Shown: positions 25,362 to 35,317 of the stretch, piece after piece
How the letters are laid out: each line of letters starts with the position of its first letter
How positions within the stretch are numbered: position 1 is the stretch's first letter
NCBI GenBank assembly: GCA_013115125.1
Contig: JABANN010000001.1
Coordinates: 1-64,000, forward strand
Length of the DNA stretch: 64,000 nucleotides
Direction: 5' to 3'
Source: Perkinsus olseni
Lineage: Eukaryota > Perkinsozoa > Perkinsida
Program-made: the position numbers and the translations under genes
The notes under the pieces: model-generated
Seen by the model: the letters and a program-made list of their open reading frames with translations, nothing else
The model's database searches: none
Told to the model about the DNA's origin: nothing

Positions 25362-25712
25362 CGACCATCTTAGGAATAACGCAACGCCAAACTGCGCTGA
25401 TCACCGAACTCAACCGCGCAATTACAGTAGCGCACGCCCGAAAATGATCCCGGTGGTATTCAGCAAGGCAGTTGTTCAGAATCGATTCTGGAACCGCATT
25501 TAACGTGTAGAAGTCCATTCAAGAATGGTTTCTGAGTTCTAGAACTACTTCACATAACAGGGGGTTCGGGTGGGGTCCGTTAAAGTACTCCTGTGGAATA
25601 CGCCCTCCGTGGCCCTCGGATTTAAGGTGTACTTGGAAATGAATCTAACTTCAGGACACTCGAATGGATATACGATTGCGGAAGTATGCCGGGAGCTGAA
25701 GTAGATCAGGGC

Positions 25713-26340
25713 AGCTGATCAACCCGATACCAACAGTTGTTTCTGAAACAAACTTATTCAACTATTGTGGCATCTGATCGAAGAAAGTGTTCGCTTTTGC
25801 CGCCGCTTTTAGTGTCAAGACGGATGTCAGTGATGACAGCCTCCTTGCATACACTCTTGACCATATCTTATATTGTCAATGCTGCTACACTGACCGCAGT
25901 CAAAGCTTCCATCTCGACGCCCGTGGCATCACGACAGGCGACCTCCGACGTTAGATGCACCCCTACGCCACCGGGAGCTCGTGCCAACTGCACATCAGCG
26001 AAATCCAACCTGATGGCACCTTAGTAGATATCGAGGATCGGTGATGTTACCTTACGTTATGACACAAGGGGACGAGATCAGCTGTCTTCTTGGCAGCCTG
26101 TACCCCGGCAACTTGAGCAGTCAGCGCTACCAGGCCTTTGGCCGACTCTCCCATTATGATGTCAGTAACTTCTCGCGAAATGTTCGTTATCTTGCATGAG
26201 GCCGTTGCCCTTCGGGGGTTGGGGGTTTTGGATGACACATCCACCATTCAGATGCCACTCGAAGACGCCCGGCTCAGGTGGGTAGGAGCAAGAGCTGAGG
26301 CCAGGCGGACCACCCCTCCTGACTGAAGCATTAATGGCGC
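25713..26340. repeat. moaC-containing duplication, copy A
   Basis: About 630 bases nearly identical to 30402-31035 and in the same orientation. The match starts at GCAGCTGAT and the gene-level part ends just after the moaC start codon. Weaker but clear matches continue to about 27190 in this copy and about 31570 in the other (for example CGTGCACTGACGGC and AGGTCCTCGG in both). The ancestral unit was therefore about 1.5 kb, with the non-coding part diverging faster. Copies are about 4.7 kb apart. Confidence 0.9.
25754..26331 (-). pseudogene. moaC: moaC pseudogene (two nonsense codons)
   Basis: This copy encodes the cyclic pyranopterin monophosphate synthase of molybdenum cofactor synthesis but cannot make it. 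Compared with the copy at 30439-31020, a CGA Arg codon is TGA here (26248-26250), just before [10 protein letters not shown]. The Tyr codon TAC in VAALTIYDM is TAA (25868-25870). Both interrupt the frame, while the rest ([22 protein letters not shown]) is intact and the intron (26010-26050) keeps its splice sites. So the breaks are recent. Initiation at the inner Met (26247) could bypass the first stop but not the second, which removes the C-terminal third with the catalytic loop. Confidence 0.88.
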
Positions 26341-27330
26341 GAAGGGGCTGAAAAAAACTAATTCGCCATTCGGAAAACGACATCGGCCGAGGAAAGAAAT
26401 ATCTTGCATCACACAGCTGAAGCACGTGCCCACAGCCCAGTCGGCGGCTACAAATTCGGGTGGTGCGAACAAGGAGAGAAGGTTCAAACTAAGTTGGTAA
26501 CCAGGAATTTCTCCGAGCGTCATGACTACAGAGGGCCGGTACGTTACCAGTAACGAGCACATGACTATTCCTGAGAGCGATGAGCTCCTCTGCAGAGTAT
26601 GCCGAGCCTCGGCAGCCGAGGGACAGGTCACCGAGGATGAGCACCGAGGATGAGCACATACGGTATGCTCACACCGTATGCTACTGCTGGTGATTATGAT
26701 CACAAGAGCTCTAGTGAGGATTGCTCAGGCTATATAGTGAACCCGTAGGACATCATTCACATCGGATGTAGTTCCTCGACGCTCATAGCCAACAGCCAAC
26801 AGTTCTCAGATAACGCCATGAACGCACACTCGGTGGGCCTGAAGAGCACCTGGGGGCTCACCGACCGAAGACCCTGTCACCACCACTAACCTCAAACTCG
26901 AAGCCCTAGTAGGTATGGAAAGCCGTAGCTTATGATGCGTGCAACTGCGTAAGGAATGTGGCAAATGGTCTGGCAGCGCAACTACGATGAATAGCGCGCG
27001 TCTAGCCACGCACGCTTCCCCATAAAAAATATTAAACGAATTAGCTAAGCTCAGACTGGCGTCTTGATAAATACGGCGGACTATCACAGCTAGGGCCATA
27101 AGCGTACCGTGCACTGACGGCGAAACGAAAGGAAAATTGGGAGCAGCAGCGGCTCTAACAAACTACGAGGTCCTCGGACCGGCCAACACCATCTCAGTAG
27201 GAATCGTCCGGTTGTACAAAACCTGACTCCTGATTTGAAAATTCCGAGCTGAAAGAAAGATTATGCAACCATGAAGTACAGAGTTCGATGGCAACCCAAG
27301 GCCGGGCCTCAAGCTTATCATAGCGGGCCT

Positions 27331-27824
27331 TCACTTGGGAGTAGCCAAATACATGCAGACCTTATACCCCTGGACGTTGGCGCATGTGCCTCCGTTTATG
27401 CAATCCTAAAGACGGAGGCGTTTAAATAGAAATCACGCCATAGGCGAGCTGAGCTTACTCCATCTCCACTGCACCTCAGGAAGCAATAGTCGTAGGACTC
27501 CCCATCCATAGATACGGTGGCGCACCTTGAGGTGCCACCTGGGGGCGCAGGGCAGCTGACTCCATTACAGCCGTTGGAACATACTATGTAGCGGTTCGAA
27601 TTGTCATCAGTCTGACACAAAGCAGCTAACGGTGGTGATCTTCCATCATACTCACCGGATAATCCAAAAGATGGGCGCCTCCTACTCCGCAAGCACAGTC
27701 GGATAGTTGCCTGGTCGTTCTGGTGTATAAGCAGCCACCACTTGGCCTTAGATAGGACGAGCAACAGGGACCTAGAGCAACTTATATAGAACTGATAGGG
27801 CGAGTCTCTCTCAATCCTACGCAC
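27331..27824 (-). CDS. Small cysteine-rich, probably secreted protein
   Basis: Two exons are joined by intron 27406-27458 (GTAAGC to TCTTTAG). The protein reads GEYDGRSPPLAALCQTDDN, YIVCSNGCNGVSCPAPPGGT, SRCATVSMDGESYDYCFLRC, then SGDGDCINGGTCANVQGYK and VCMYLATPK, stop TGA 27331-27333. About ten cysteines with repeated CxxxC and CxNGGTC patterns suggest an extracellular, disulfide-bonded module. I remember similar short Cys-rich secreted families from Perkinsus-type parasites, but I cannot verify that here. The 5' end is unclear: the open frame reaches back to about 27824 with a hydrophobic stretch (SLLLVLSKAKWWLL), but no convincing ATG plus signal peptide is seen, so a first exon may be missing. 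Confidence 0.55.
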
Positions 27825-28227
27825 CTGCTGCCTGAATGGCGTTCAAGAGCTTCCAATGCACGCTCTGGTTCCTTACTCGGAAAACCAATTACATCGTGTG
27901 GAAGAAGTCGAATGACAGCTTACGTGGTCTTGGAGACTCTCAAATCCTCAGCGGCGTTGCAGAGGGCTACGAGATGGAGAACGCTCAGAAATGCCGTCAT
28001 CGTGGTCAAATGCTCCGATTTGAGTTTGGTTTGGGGGTGACACAGACGGCCGCAAATGAGCACAACTTAGCGCAGCTGATTGTCGAGAACACGTGCCTCT
28101 GACAGCACAATAGTTCATCATCAGAACAAGACACTCTTCTCGCCGAAAACGTAGGCCCTATCATCCCTTGGGCCCCCATGGCGATTCAGCTGTGGGTAGA
28201 GATATCTTTTGGGAATCACCAGGCCCA

Positions 28228-28280
28228 ATCTCTCAGTGGTGACTGACACGATAATATCGTGTCAGTCACCACTGAGAGAT
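28228..28280. repeat. Perfect palindrome, 26-bp arms, one-base spacer
   Basis: The left arm (28228-28253) is the exact reverse complement of the right arm (28255-28280); only the A at 28254 is unpaired. An RNA or single strand of it would form a perfect 26-bp hairpin. It starts nine bases before a second, unrelated palindrome. Confidence 0.97.
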
Positions 28281-28289
28281 CTTTCAATC

Positions 28290-28348
28290 AGCATAATAGG
28301 ATACCTCTAGGATATCGTGACGATATCCTAGAGGTATCCTATTATGCT
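28290..28348. repeat. Perfect palindrome, 29-bp arms, one-base spacer
   Basis: Arms 28290-28318 and 28320-28348 are exact reverse complements, with a single G (28319) between. Its sequence is unrelated to the neighbouring palindrome at 28228-28280, so the two arose separately. Confidence 0.97.
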
Positions 28349-28715
28349 TGGCGCAATGGCGCGCCCCACTCGGACCTCAGCCAGTAACTCCACTTCTCAA
28401 CGCCTGCGGCAGCTGTACTGCCTGTTCTGAGCTGACAGCCCGGCATTTCCGAGTAAGGGAAATTCACGAATCGCAATGCAGACGGGAATCTGTTTCGATC
28501 GCGCGCGTGTGTCATGAGAGGAAGACAACCACTGACCGACTAGGATGGAATCTGGGGAAGCGGTGCCTCGTACGCCCATTGAAACCTGCAGTCTAAAGGA
28601 GGTTATCATGAGGCGAGCGAAAGCTACTCGAGCGGCCGTTTGCAGTTTCCAGGCGCCAGTAAGCTTTTCCATTCCTGTCGAGTTAGAGCCTGTCAGGAAT
28701 CTCATTTATTTTTGA

Positions 28716-30028
28716 ATGTATTCGACAAGAAGAAGACCTTGCCACACTTGTATCGACTCTCTAACGCTAGAAATTGAGGTGTTTAATAGAGCGGCGACGA
28801 GCTGCAGTCTTGCGGATGACCTTAAAACCAAGGTATGGAGTTACATGCCGACCCGCCACCTCCCCAACTCGCTCAAGGCTGCTGAAGTCACATCCGGTCT
28901 TCGAAGGTCTCATGGTTTCATCTGCGTACCTCGGGCGAAGCCGGGCCTATCTATCGAGTGCGCTGGTTGGCAAACCCTTGTTTTCATGAATAGCCAGCTC
29001 GCTAATTCGATCGAAGGCCTCCCGGGTGAGGGAGCTCATCTCATTGTGGGTTTGGAGGGCTCACCAGAGAATCCTAACATCGTACCCTATTTTCTTAATG
29101 ACTTTCGTATACAGCATTCGAGCTGTGTTGTTCGCGACGTGTTCTACTTCATCCCATGGGCACCCCCTCATACTCGCCAACTGGGGAGGTTCCACATCCT
29201 CACTCGTCAATTGCTATCACCCATTCGGTTGCCATGGGAAACTGCGGATCTCGCTGTTGCCGATGATACTCTCTTCGTTATCTCCGGTCGAGGTGACTAC
29301 AGCGTCTACATACTTTTGACTGAGTTGACTGGGGCATCGAGTGCTACCGGCAACGCCAAGCAAAGCGATACGGCGTACCAACTCTGTCGGGTGTCACCGC
29401 TCCCTATTGATCTGCGGGATACCATAGTGGGCGTATTGCCAGCTGGGCGAGAGTATCCCCAGGCTGGGGAAGCTCTACGAGCCTCGTGGGGTATATTTGG
29501 CAACCAAATGTCGAGCTTGCTGGACGAAGATGGCCGGCTGGTACTTATCCCAGAATTTCTAGATGCAACTGCCGTCGACGAGGTTCATCCACGAAAGCTT
29601 CTGTACAATGCCCGCGTTGTTGGTGGAGCTGAGCCCCTCTGCGTTCAGTCGTTGGGTGTTCTCTGACTCAAGTCCAAAAAACTCCTGCTTTGCAAGCCAG
29701 ATTCGTCCCGGCCACTGGTGGCACTATTTGTGTCGCTCTTCATCGTACTCACGCGCTCATATTGAAATTTACTGAAGGAGGCTCTGCCACTGAACTGTCC
29801 AGAGTACTCGGTCCTTCGTTCGCCGACTTCCCCTTCAAAATGTCCATCACTCGAGACTGGAGGATATCCATTCACATGCGTCCCGCCGGCCCCCTGGACT
29901 CACTGTATGATATTATTATCGAGCGCGATGAGGATGATATACTCCCACGTTGTGAGAGGGTCTCCTGCCTTCGACTGTGGGCGGTGCACGAAAGTCCTCA
30001 TTGTTGTTGTAGTAAACTTGTCTGTTGA
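28716..30028 (+). CDS. Unidentified protein of about 420 residues
   Basis: Two exons: ATG 28716 to 29655, intron 29656-29696 (GTGTTC to TGCAAG), then 29697 to TGA at 30026-30028. The protein is soluble, without signal peptide or membrane helix. Readable segments are SLADDLKTKVWSYMPTRHLP near the N-terminus, FRIQHSSCVVRDVFYFIPWA in the middle, ELTGASSATGN, PIDLRDTIVGVLPAGREY and RFVPATGGTICVALHRTHAL near the end. The N-terminal piece is loosely like an F-box helix (LxxxVWSYMPxRHL) followed by beta-rich sequence, the usual plan of F-box plus propeller proteins. That resemblance is weak. It lies between the two moaC copies and on the opposite strand to them. Confidence 0.6.
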
Positions 30029-30438
30029 GACCGCTGATGCCATGAGTGTTACATGTTTTTGTCTAGTCGGCACATGATAGTTGTGTGGTAATCTCTAATC
30101 ATAGCCTAGGAAGGTTTAACAATCTGCGCTGGTTATGTCTGATTCCAGAAGGGGACTTCCTCCTAGGCAGAGAAATAGGTACAGCCACCATACACTGAGG
30201 ATGACGGAACTGAATGGTGTCCGCCTTGTACTTGAGGAGTTAATTTCATGTAATCATTATCATGATCGGAACAGAAGTAGAGCGAATCGATTGTTTTTCC
30301 CCATATTAAATTACTGATATCAAGCCATCATTTTCATATTATTAGATTTATTAGCTGTGGGTCGCAGTGAACATTCAAGCCAAACGCTTTATCAAGCAGC
30401 TGATTAACCCGATACCAACAGTTGTTTCTGAAACAAAC
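30029..30438. other. Short intergenic region, nothing recognised
   Basis: Lies between the gene at 28716-30028 and the end of the intact moaC. It is A/T-richer than its surroundings and has no credible gene. Confidence 0.4.
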
Positions 30439-31035
30439 TTATTCAACTATTGTGGCATCTGATCGAAGAAAGTGTCCGCTTTTGCCGCCGCTTTTAGTGT
30501 CAAGACGGATGTCAGTGATGACAGCCTCCTTGCATACACTCTTGACCATATCGTATATTGTCAATGCTGCTACACTGACCGCAGTCAAAGCTTCCATCTC
30601 GACGCCCGTGGCATCACGACAGGCGACCTCCGACGTTAGATGCACCCCTACGCCACCGGGAGCTCGTGCCAACTGCACATCAGCGAAATCCAACCTGATG
30701 GGACACACCTTAGTAGATATCGAAGATCGATGATGTTACCGTATATTATGACACAAGGGGATGAGATCAGCAGCCTTCTTGGCAGCCTGCACACCGGCCA
30801 CTTGTGCGGTCAGCGCTACCGGGCCTTTGGTTGACTCTCCCATTATGATGTCGGTAACTTCCTGCGAAATATTTGTTATTTTGCATGAAGCTGTTGCCCT
30901 GCGGAGGTTGGGGGTTTTGGAGGACACATCCACCATTCGAATGCCACTCGAGGAAGCCCTGCTCAGGTGGGTAGGAGCGAGAGATGAGGCCAGGCGGGCC
31001 ACCCCTCCTGCCCGAAGCATCAAATGGCGGGGGAG
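30402..31035. repeat. moaC-containing duplication, copy B
   Basis: Partner of 25713-26340, with substitutions and a few small indels. Beyond 31035 the similarity decays, and this copy carries insertions of palindromic sequence (31332-31354 and the flanking GAGTCGCTA/TAGCGACTC pair) that copy A lacks. Confidence 0.9.
30439..31020 (-). CDS. moaC: Cyclic pyranopterin monophosphate synthase (MoaC/MOCS1B type)
   Basis: MoaC converts the cyclic dihydro-GTP product of MoaA into cPMP, the first stable intermediate of molybdenum cofactor. The intact copy reads from ATG 31020: a 28-residue basic, Ser/Ala-rich leader ([20 protein letters not shown]), then [43 protein letters not shown]. Intron 30695-30739 follows; the acceptor must be CATCAG/G to keep frame. 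The second exon reads [35 protein letters not shown], and the catalytic loop [12 protein letters not shown], stop TAA 30439-30441. The leader looks like a mitochondrial targeting peptide, as in MOCS1 products. No moaA is in the window. The usual LCHPL is LCHNI here. Confidence 0.9.
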
Positions 31036-31704
31036 GAACTGATGCAAGATGGGAACGAGGTTACTCGGAACTCGACCCCGCCAGAAAAAAATCTTTCATC
31101 GCTCGGCACAAGCACGTGGCGACTACCCTATCAGTAGTCGGACTCACAATCTCGCGCCGATAGTGCAACAAAAGCACTTTCGGTGGGATATGAAAAGCTA
31201 AAGACACGGGCACAAAGATCATGTTACCATCATTGACTTCCAACACGAAGCCTCTCCGGGATATAGAAAGCCTCGCGCTCGTGTAAATGCGTAAGGAGTA
31301 TGGGTACTGGTGCGACTGCGCAACTACATTGGATAGCGCGAGACTCGCGCTATCAGTCTGATGAGTCGCTAAACACGCGCCGCGAGTGTAGCGACTCACG
31401 CAAACTCAAACAATACTCAGCTCGGACTGGCGCTTTGGTTAAATGATCTTTATCAAATGGGATGGACAATGGCAGCCTGTGAAATAAGCGCACCGTGCAC
31501 TGACGGCTCCACGAATGACACAGTCGGAGCAGCCGAGGCTCCCAACAAACAACAAGGTCCTCGGGCAGGCCAAAACTATTTTGGGTCATATTGCGCGGGC
31601 ATTCGTGTTCCTCGGCACTGTGAGCACTTCAAGAGCATTTGAAATCTGAGTTTCGGGATACTATCCCGCCCTCCATTGTTCCGCTAGTCAATCATCTGAA
31701 CTAG
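31021..31704. other. Upstream region of moaC with short palindromes
   Basis: Contains the diverged rest of the duplication (to about 31570). It also holds an 11-bp-arm palindrome at 31332-31354 (spacer A at 31343) and a 7-bp-arm palindrome at 31654-31668 (spacer C at 31661). No gene is called. Confidence 0.6.
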
Positions 31705-31828
31705 TGGAGTGGAGAGTAGTGGAGACACGATGACACAATTTGCCATTGTGCCAAGAGCTCAATATGCCAGAACGCATAATAGGTTGCCAATAGGTTCGAG
31801 ACCGGTATCCGGAGCCGATCCCGGCAGT
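31705..31828. repeat. Exact 124-base direct repeat, copy 1
   Basis: Identical base for base to 32086-32209. Copy 1 continues into unrelated sequence after CCGGCAGT. Confidence 0.97.
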
Positions 31829-31987
31829 GATTGGGACAGTTGTTCCGTGGCGCCGAGCGCGACAGTAATACTTTGTGCAGCACGCGTGCACAAAGCGTTT
31901 CGTCTTCTAGCGTTTCGCTAGAAACCGTTTCATCATACTCACTAATCACTTATCATACTTGTACTTTCTTAAGTTTTCCTAATTACT

Positions 31988-32260
31988 ATGTCCTCCAGTA
32001 ATTCTCAGTCTGCGTTGCGTTCGACTGGTGCCCAGACCCCAGTTGATCGTCTGAACATGACTCTTTCCGATATCATCCAAATGGATGGAGTGGAGAGTAG
32101 TGGAGACACGATGACACAATTTGCCATTGTGCCAAGAGCTCAATATGCCAGAACGCATAATAGGTTGCCAATAGGTTCGAGACCGGTATCCGGAGCCGAT
32201 CCCGGCAGTAATTCTCAGTCTGCGTTGCGTTCGACTAGTGGTAAGACGCACTTCTCGTAA
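31988..32260 (+). CDS. Doubtful short frame spanning the duplicated block
   Basis: An 90-codon frame starts at ATG 31988 with MSSSNSQSALRSTGAQT, crosses the second 124-base block and ends with SNSQSALRSTSGKTHFS. The peptide SNSQSALRST therefore occurs at both ends. The frame runs through a structure best explained by rearrangement, and no family is recognised, so it may not be a gene. Confidence 0.2.
   Translation: MSSSNSQSALRSTGAQTPVDRLNMTLSDIIQMDGVESSGDTMTQFAIVPRAQYARTHNRLPIGSRPVSGADPGSNSQSALRSTSGKTHFS
32086..32209. repeat. Exact 124-base direct repeat, copy 2
   Basis: Second copy of 31705-31828. It runs directly into a 31-base copy (32206-32236) of the sequence at 31996-32026; the two pieces share only CAGT at the join. 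Confidence 0.97.
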
Positions 32261-33458
32261 AGTAAGGCTTCCAAATGTGGCCAACCATACTCACAGTTTT
32301 CCTCCAGCGGTGGGCGCACAAGCTGCCAGCTTATAAAACCTGTGGTCTCCGAGACGGGGTAAGGCACGGCAGTGCCGTGACGGCACCCAACTGGCGTCGC
32401 AAAGGTCGACAGGACCTCACGGCGGCAGCCACGGTAACGCGAAGGCAAACTGTGCTGTAGCCGACGGCGAATACCACAAATGGAAAACGCGGTTCGGCAG
32501 GCAGAAGTTGTCTCTCGAAGACCTCGATTGAGAAAATGAGAGCGTCGGGAGGACGACGCTCGTGACGGACGGCCCGTCGAACCGAAACCGTAACCGAGCA
32601 CCAGACAGCTCGAGCCGGCACACAAGGCACTAGCTTGCTAGTGCGGGAGGCACAGCCGGGACACTAAGTGCCCTGATATGCGCTAAACATACCATAGCAC
32701 GTTGTGCCATTTGGGTGTACCGGGTGACATGAGCTGCCGGCTGGCTGCACATTGTCGCACATTTTTCCGAGGAGATGGGCCAACTGTGGGTCTCCTCTTC
32801 TTCTGAGGCGTCCTACATGATGAAGCTGAGTCCGGCGCTCCACGATTGCTCAGGAACGCCGGTCACAGCTTGTCGACAAAAGTGAAGAATCCCTTCCACA
32901 CGCTTCGGCATGAGCAACGGAACTCGATCGAAGTTAAGGAGGCACGGTAAGACGAATAGCCTGCATTCAGCCAAACGGATTCAGTTGGTCTACGGGGGTC
33001 CGATCAGCAATCTGATATATCATACAGGGTTGGCATCGCAAGGAACAACATGCGACTAGCATCAGAGCCTGTCATGCCAACCTCTGATGCAGAGGCCAAC
33101 GTAGAACGGTCCAACGGTCATTTCACGGTCCCCAGGCATGTACCTCCATAACGAGCTGAGCTCGTGGAGAACTGCACTAAATGGGGAACAGGTCCGATCA
33201 TCGGACCCGGAAGACTCATTACATCAAGTCGATTGCTGAGCCATGAAATGACCGTGGGAAAACACCACACCACAGCGCACAGGCTCGTGATGCATAGCAT
33301 GATGTGCGCTCAGAGTACTGCGCTCCACGGCCATAAGTACACAACAATGGAGGGAGACGGCGCTATGAAGAAGCCGCGATTAGAGATCAGAGAGAAGACA
33401 TTTCAGGATTAGCAGCATGAGCATGAGGCACCGGCCTGCCGACAGTCTACCAAATAGT

Positions 33459-33502
33459 ATTCGTGCAGTAGTAATTGTATATACAACTACTACTGCACGA
33501 AT
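33459..33502. repeat. 44-base palindrome without spacer, one mismatch
   Basis: Arms 33459-33480 and 33481-33502 pair at 21 of 22 positions. It overlaps the next palindrome by three bases. Confidence 0.95.
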
Positions 33503-33521
33503 TCACATACGTATGTGAATT
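33500..33521. repeat. Perfect 22-base palindrome
   Basis: AATTCACATAC followed by its exact reverse complement, no spacer, overlapping the end of the 44-base palindrome. Confidence 0.97.
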
Positions 33522-35317
33522 TCTGGTGCCCTCTCGTATGCTACAAGAGCTGGAAGGGCATACTCCCACAGTAAGACAGTCTAATAATGGTGATCGATCT
33601 CGACTCATCGAGCGATTCAACAAAAAGTAATACTCTCTTTGACACGCTGACGGACGTACTCGGAGTACGTCTGTCACGGACGGTCCGTGGAGAACGGTAC
33701 TCCCCGGTAGAACATGACATTTTGGTTTTACGATGGGCTAGGCGATGAGTACAATGTACCTCTACACCACAACAGACTAATGGCACTGCAATAGTATGAA
33801 AGGACTTCACAAGGCTGCTGGGAATGAGAATTTCTCATTGAGAAACCTTTCAAGTTGATGGTACGGCAGAGTTGGTGAAGTTCAAACACGTCCGTGAGAC
33901 CTCTGATGCTCGAGAATCTTCATCTTATTGATCGTGGAGAGGTCAAGGCAGCAGTACTCGCACTTATCCTCATCCTTCGCCTCGTCAGTGACCTCCGTCT
34001 CCATTACGTCGCTCGGAACATCTGATAACGAACCTAGATCCGAGCACATTGAAAAACTAACACCATAACCACCTCTATCTTATTGAGATATGCCGCTACA
34101 CATCCGCCGTCTGTGATCGCTGCTCTCCATCCTGTTCAATCGGCCTTCGAACCCGCAATCTAGTCATGGTGCTATGTACTAAAGTGGACTATGTACGTAG
34201 TTGCACGCATGCAGTGGGACACTGTTGAAGCCTGCACGATAGCCTTACGACGGTCTCATTCATTCGCCAGAATCCCACTGGAATGATAAATGGCATGGAA
34301 GCGGTATTCTCGAGCATGCACAGGTATACGCCACTTTACGATACTGATGGATAAACTCAACAAATATGCCACTTGGCACGAAATAACTGAATTAATACAA
34401 GCTGTCGCGCATGAGTCACTACAACTCAAGCAAATATCACTGCGCCGACAGAGGCCGCGCGCCACAAAACTTCATGGGGAACATGAGACATTCATGGCTC
34501 ATCATACTGATCCATGACTGGCCTCTTTCTCTCATGCCGAGGTATGTTGGGGACGAAGTCGTTCGGGGACGCGTGCATGTGCGGATGGGATAGATTGCGC
34601 TATACTTTCCTCCCTTCCTTCACTCCTCGGCGACGAGTCCTCGCGGATGAAGGCTATCCCTCTTTAGAGACCTGGGACCGCATCGAGTAGCCGATCGGGA
34701 CCACCGATTACAGTCATGCTGCTGGTCTATCATAAGTCCGTCGTGCCGCATGGGGACATTGGTGATCACAACACTGTCGCACAAGGGGCAGCGTGGCTCG
34801 CAAGATCGGGGACAGTCGACTCCAGCGGTGCTTCGTGACTCTTACATCTTTGTTGTTTTTCCACTCGCGTACGCCGTGTGGTTGGTGGTTTCGGTCGCAC
34901 AGGGGGTTTGTGCGAATGTCTATCCATTTGTAGCGTTTTACGTACGGTACGTGAGTTGATCGATGGTCGAATGGCCGGATAACTCAGAAATGAGTAAGGT
35001 TCCGGGGAGTTCTTTCCTTTTTGGTTTCATCAGAATGAGGTTTGCACTGTAGTGACAACTACCTTCATTACTGCTACGTACCCACCTTGCTCTTTGTGCG
35101 CCTTTGCTCGTACTACGTACGTTCGTCCCAGTGAACACGTGCGTTCCTCGTCATGCTATGGAACATACGTTCACCATAAAGCCAACAGCTAGATCAGTTT
35201 TCCCGAACTCCTCTCGAGTCCGGTCTTACCTCTCTCCAGTGGTGATTGGCTTAACCAAGAAAATGCTACAGTCGCCAGTTTTCTGACAATCTTTATCGTT
35301 ACCACCCCAGCTTCTCC

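Larger units (their letters stand above)
28103..28715. other. Intergenic region with twin long palindromes
   Basis: Between the cysteine-rich gene (and a doubtful + strand frame at 27836-28102) and the gene at 28716. The only structure seen is the pair of palindromes listed separately at 28228-28348. No RNA gene or credible reading frame was recognised. Confidence 0.6.
32270..35317. other. 3-kb gene-poor region rich in palindromes
   Basis: No reading frame with family resemblance or sound splice structure was found on either strand. Short perfect palindromes are frequent: 32365-32379 (7-1-7), 33653-33671 (9-1-9), 33675-33689 (7-1-7), 33823-33839 (8-1-8), 34940-34952 (6-1-6), plus the two adjoining ones at 33459-33521. 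Numbers give arm, spacer, arm. Confidence 0.7.

Noticed and set aside
27836-28102. 88-codon + strand frame starting MAFKSFQCTLWFL
   Set aside because: No family resemblance and no splice context; it overlaps the likely 5' region of the - strand cysteine-rich gene.
31700-33000. Retrotransposon or DNA transposon in the rearranged region
   Set aside because: No reverse transcriptase, integrase or transposase motif was seen on either strand, and the repeats lack terminal inverted repeats with target duplications.
28228-33521. CRISPR-like or bacterial element
   Set aside because: The palindromes are unrelated in sequence and irregularly spaced, and the genome is plainly eukaryotic.
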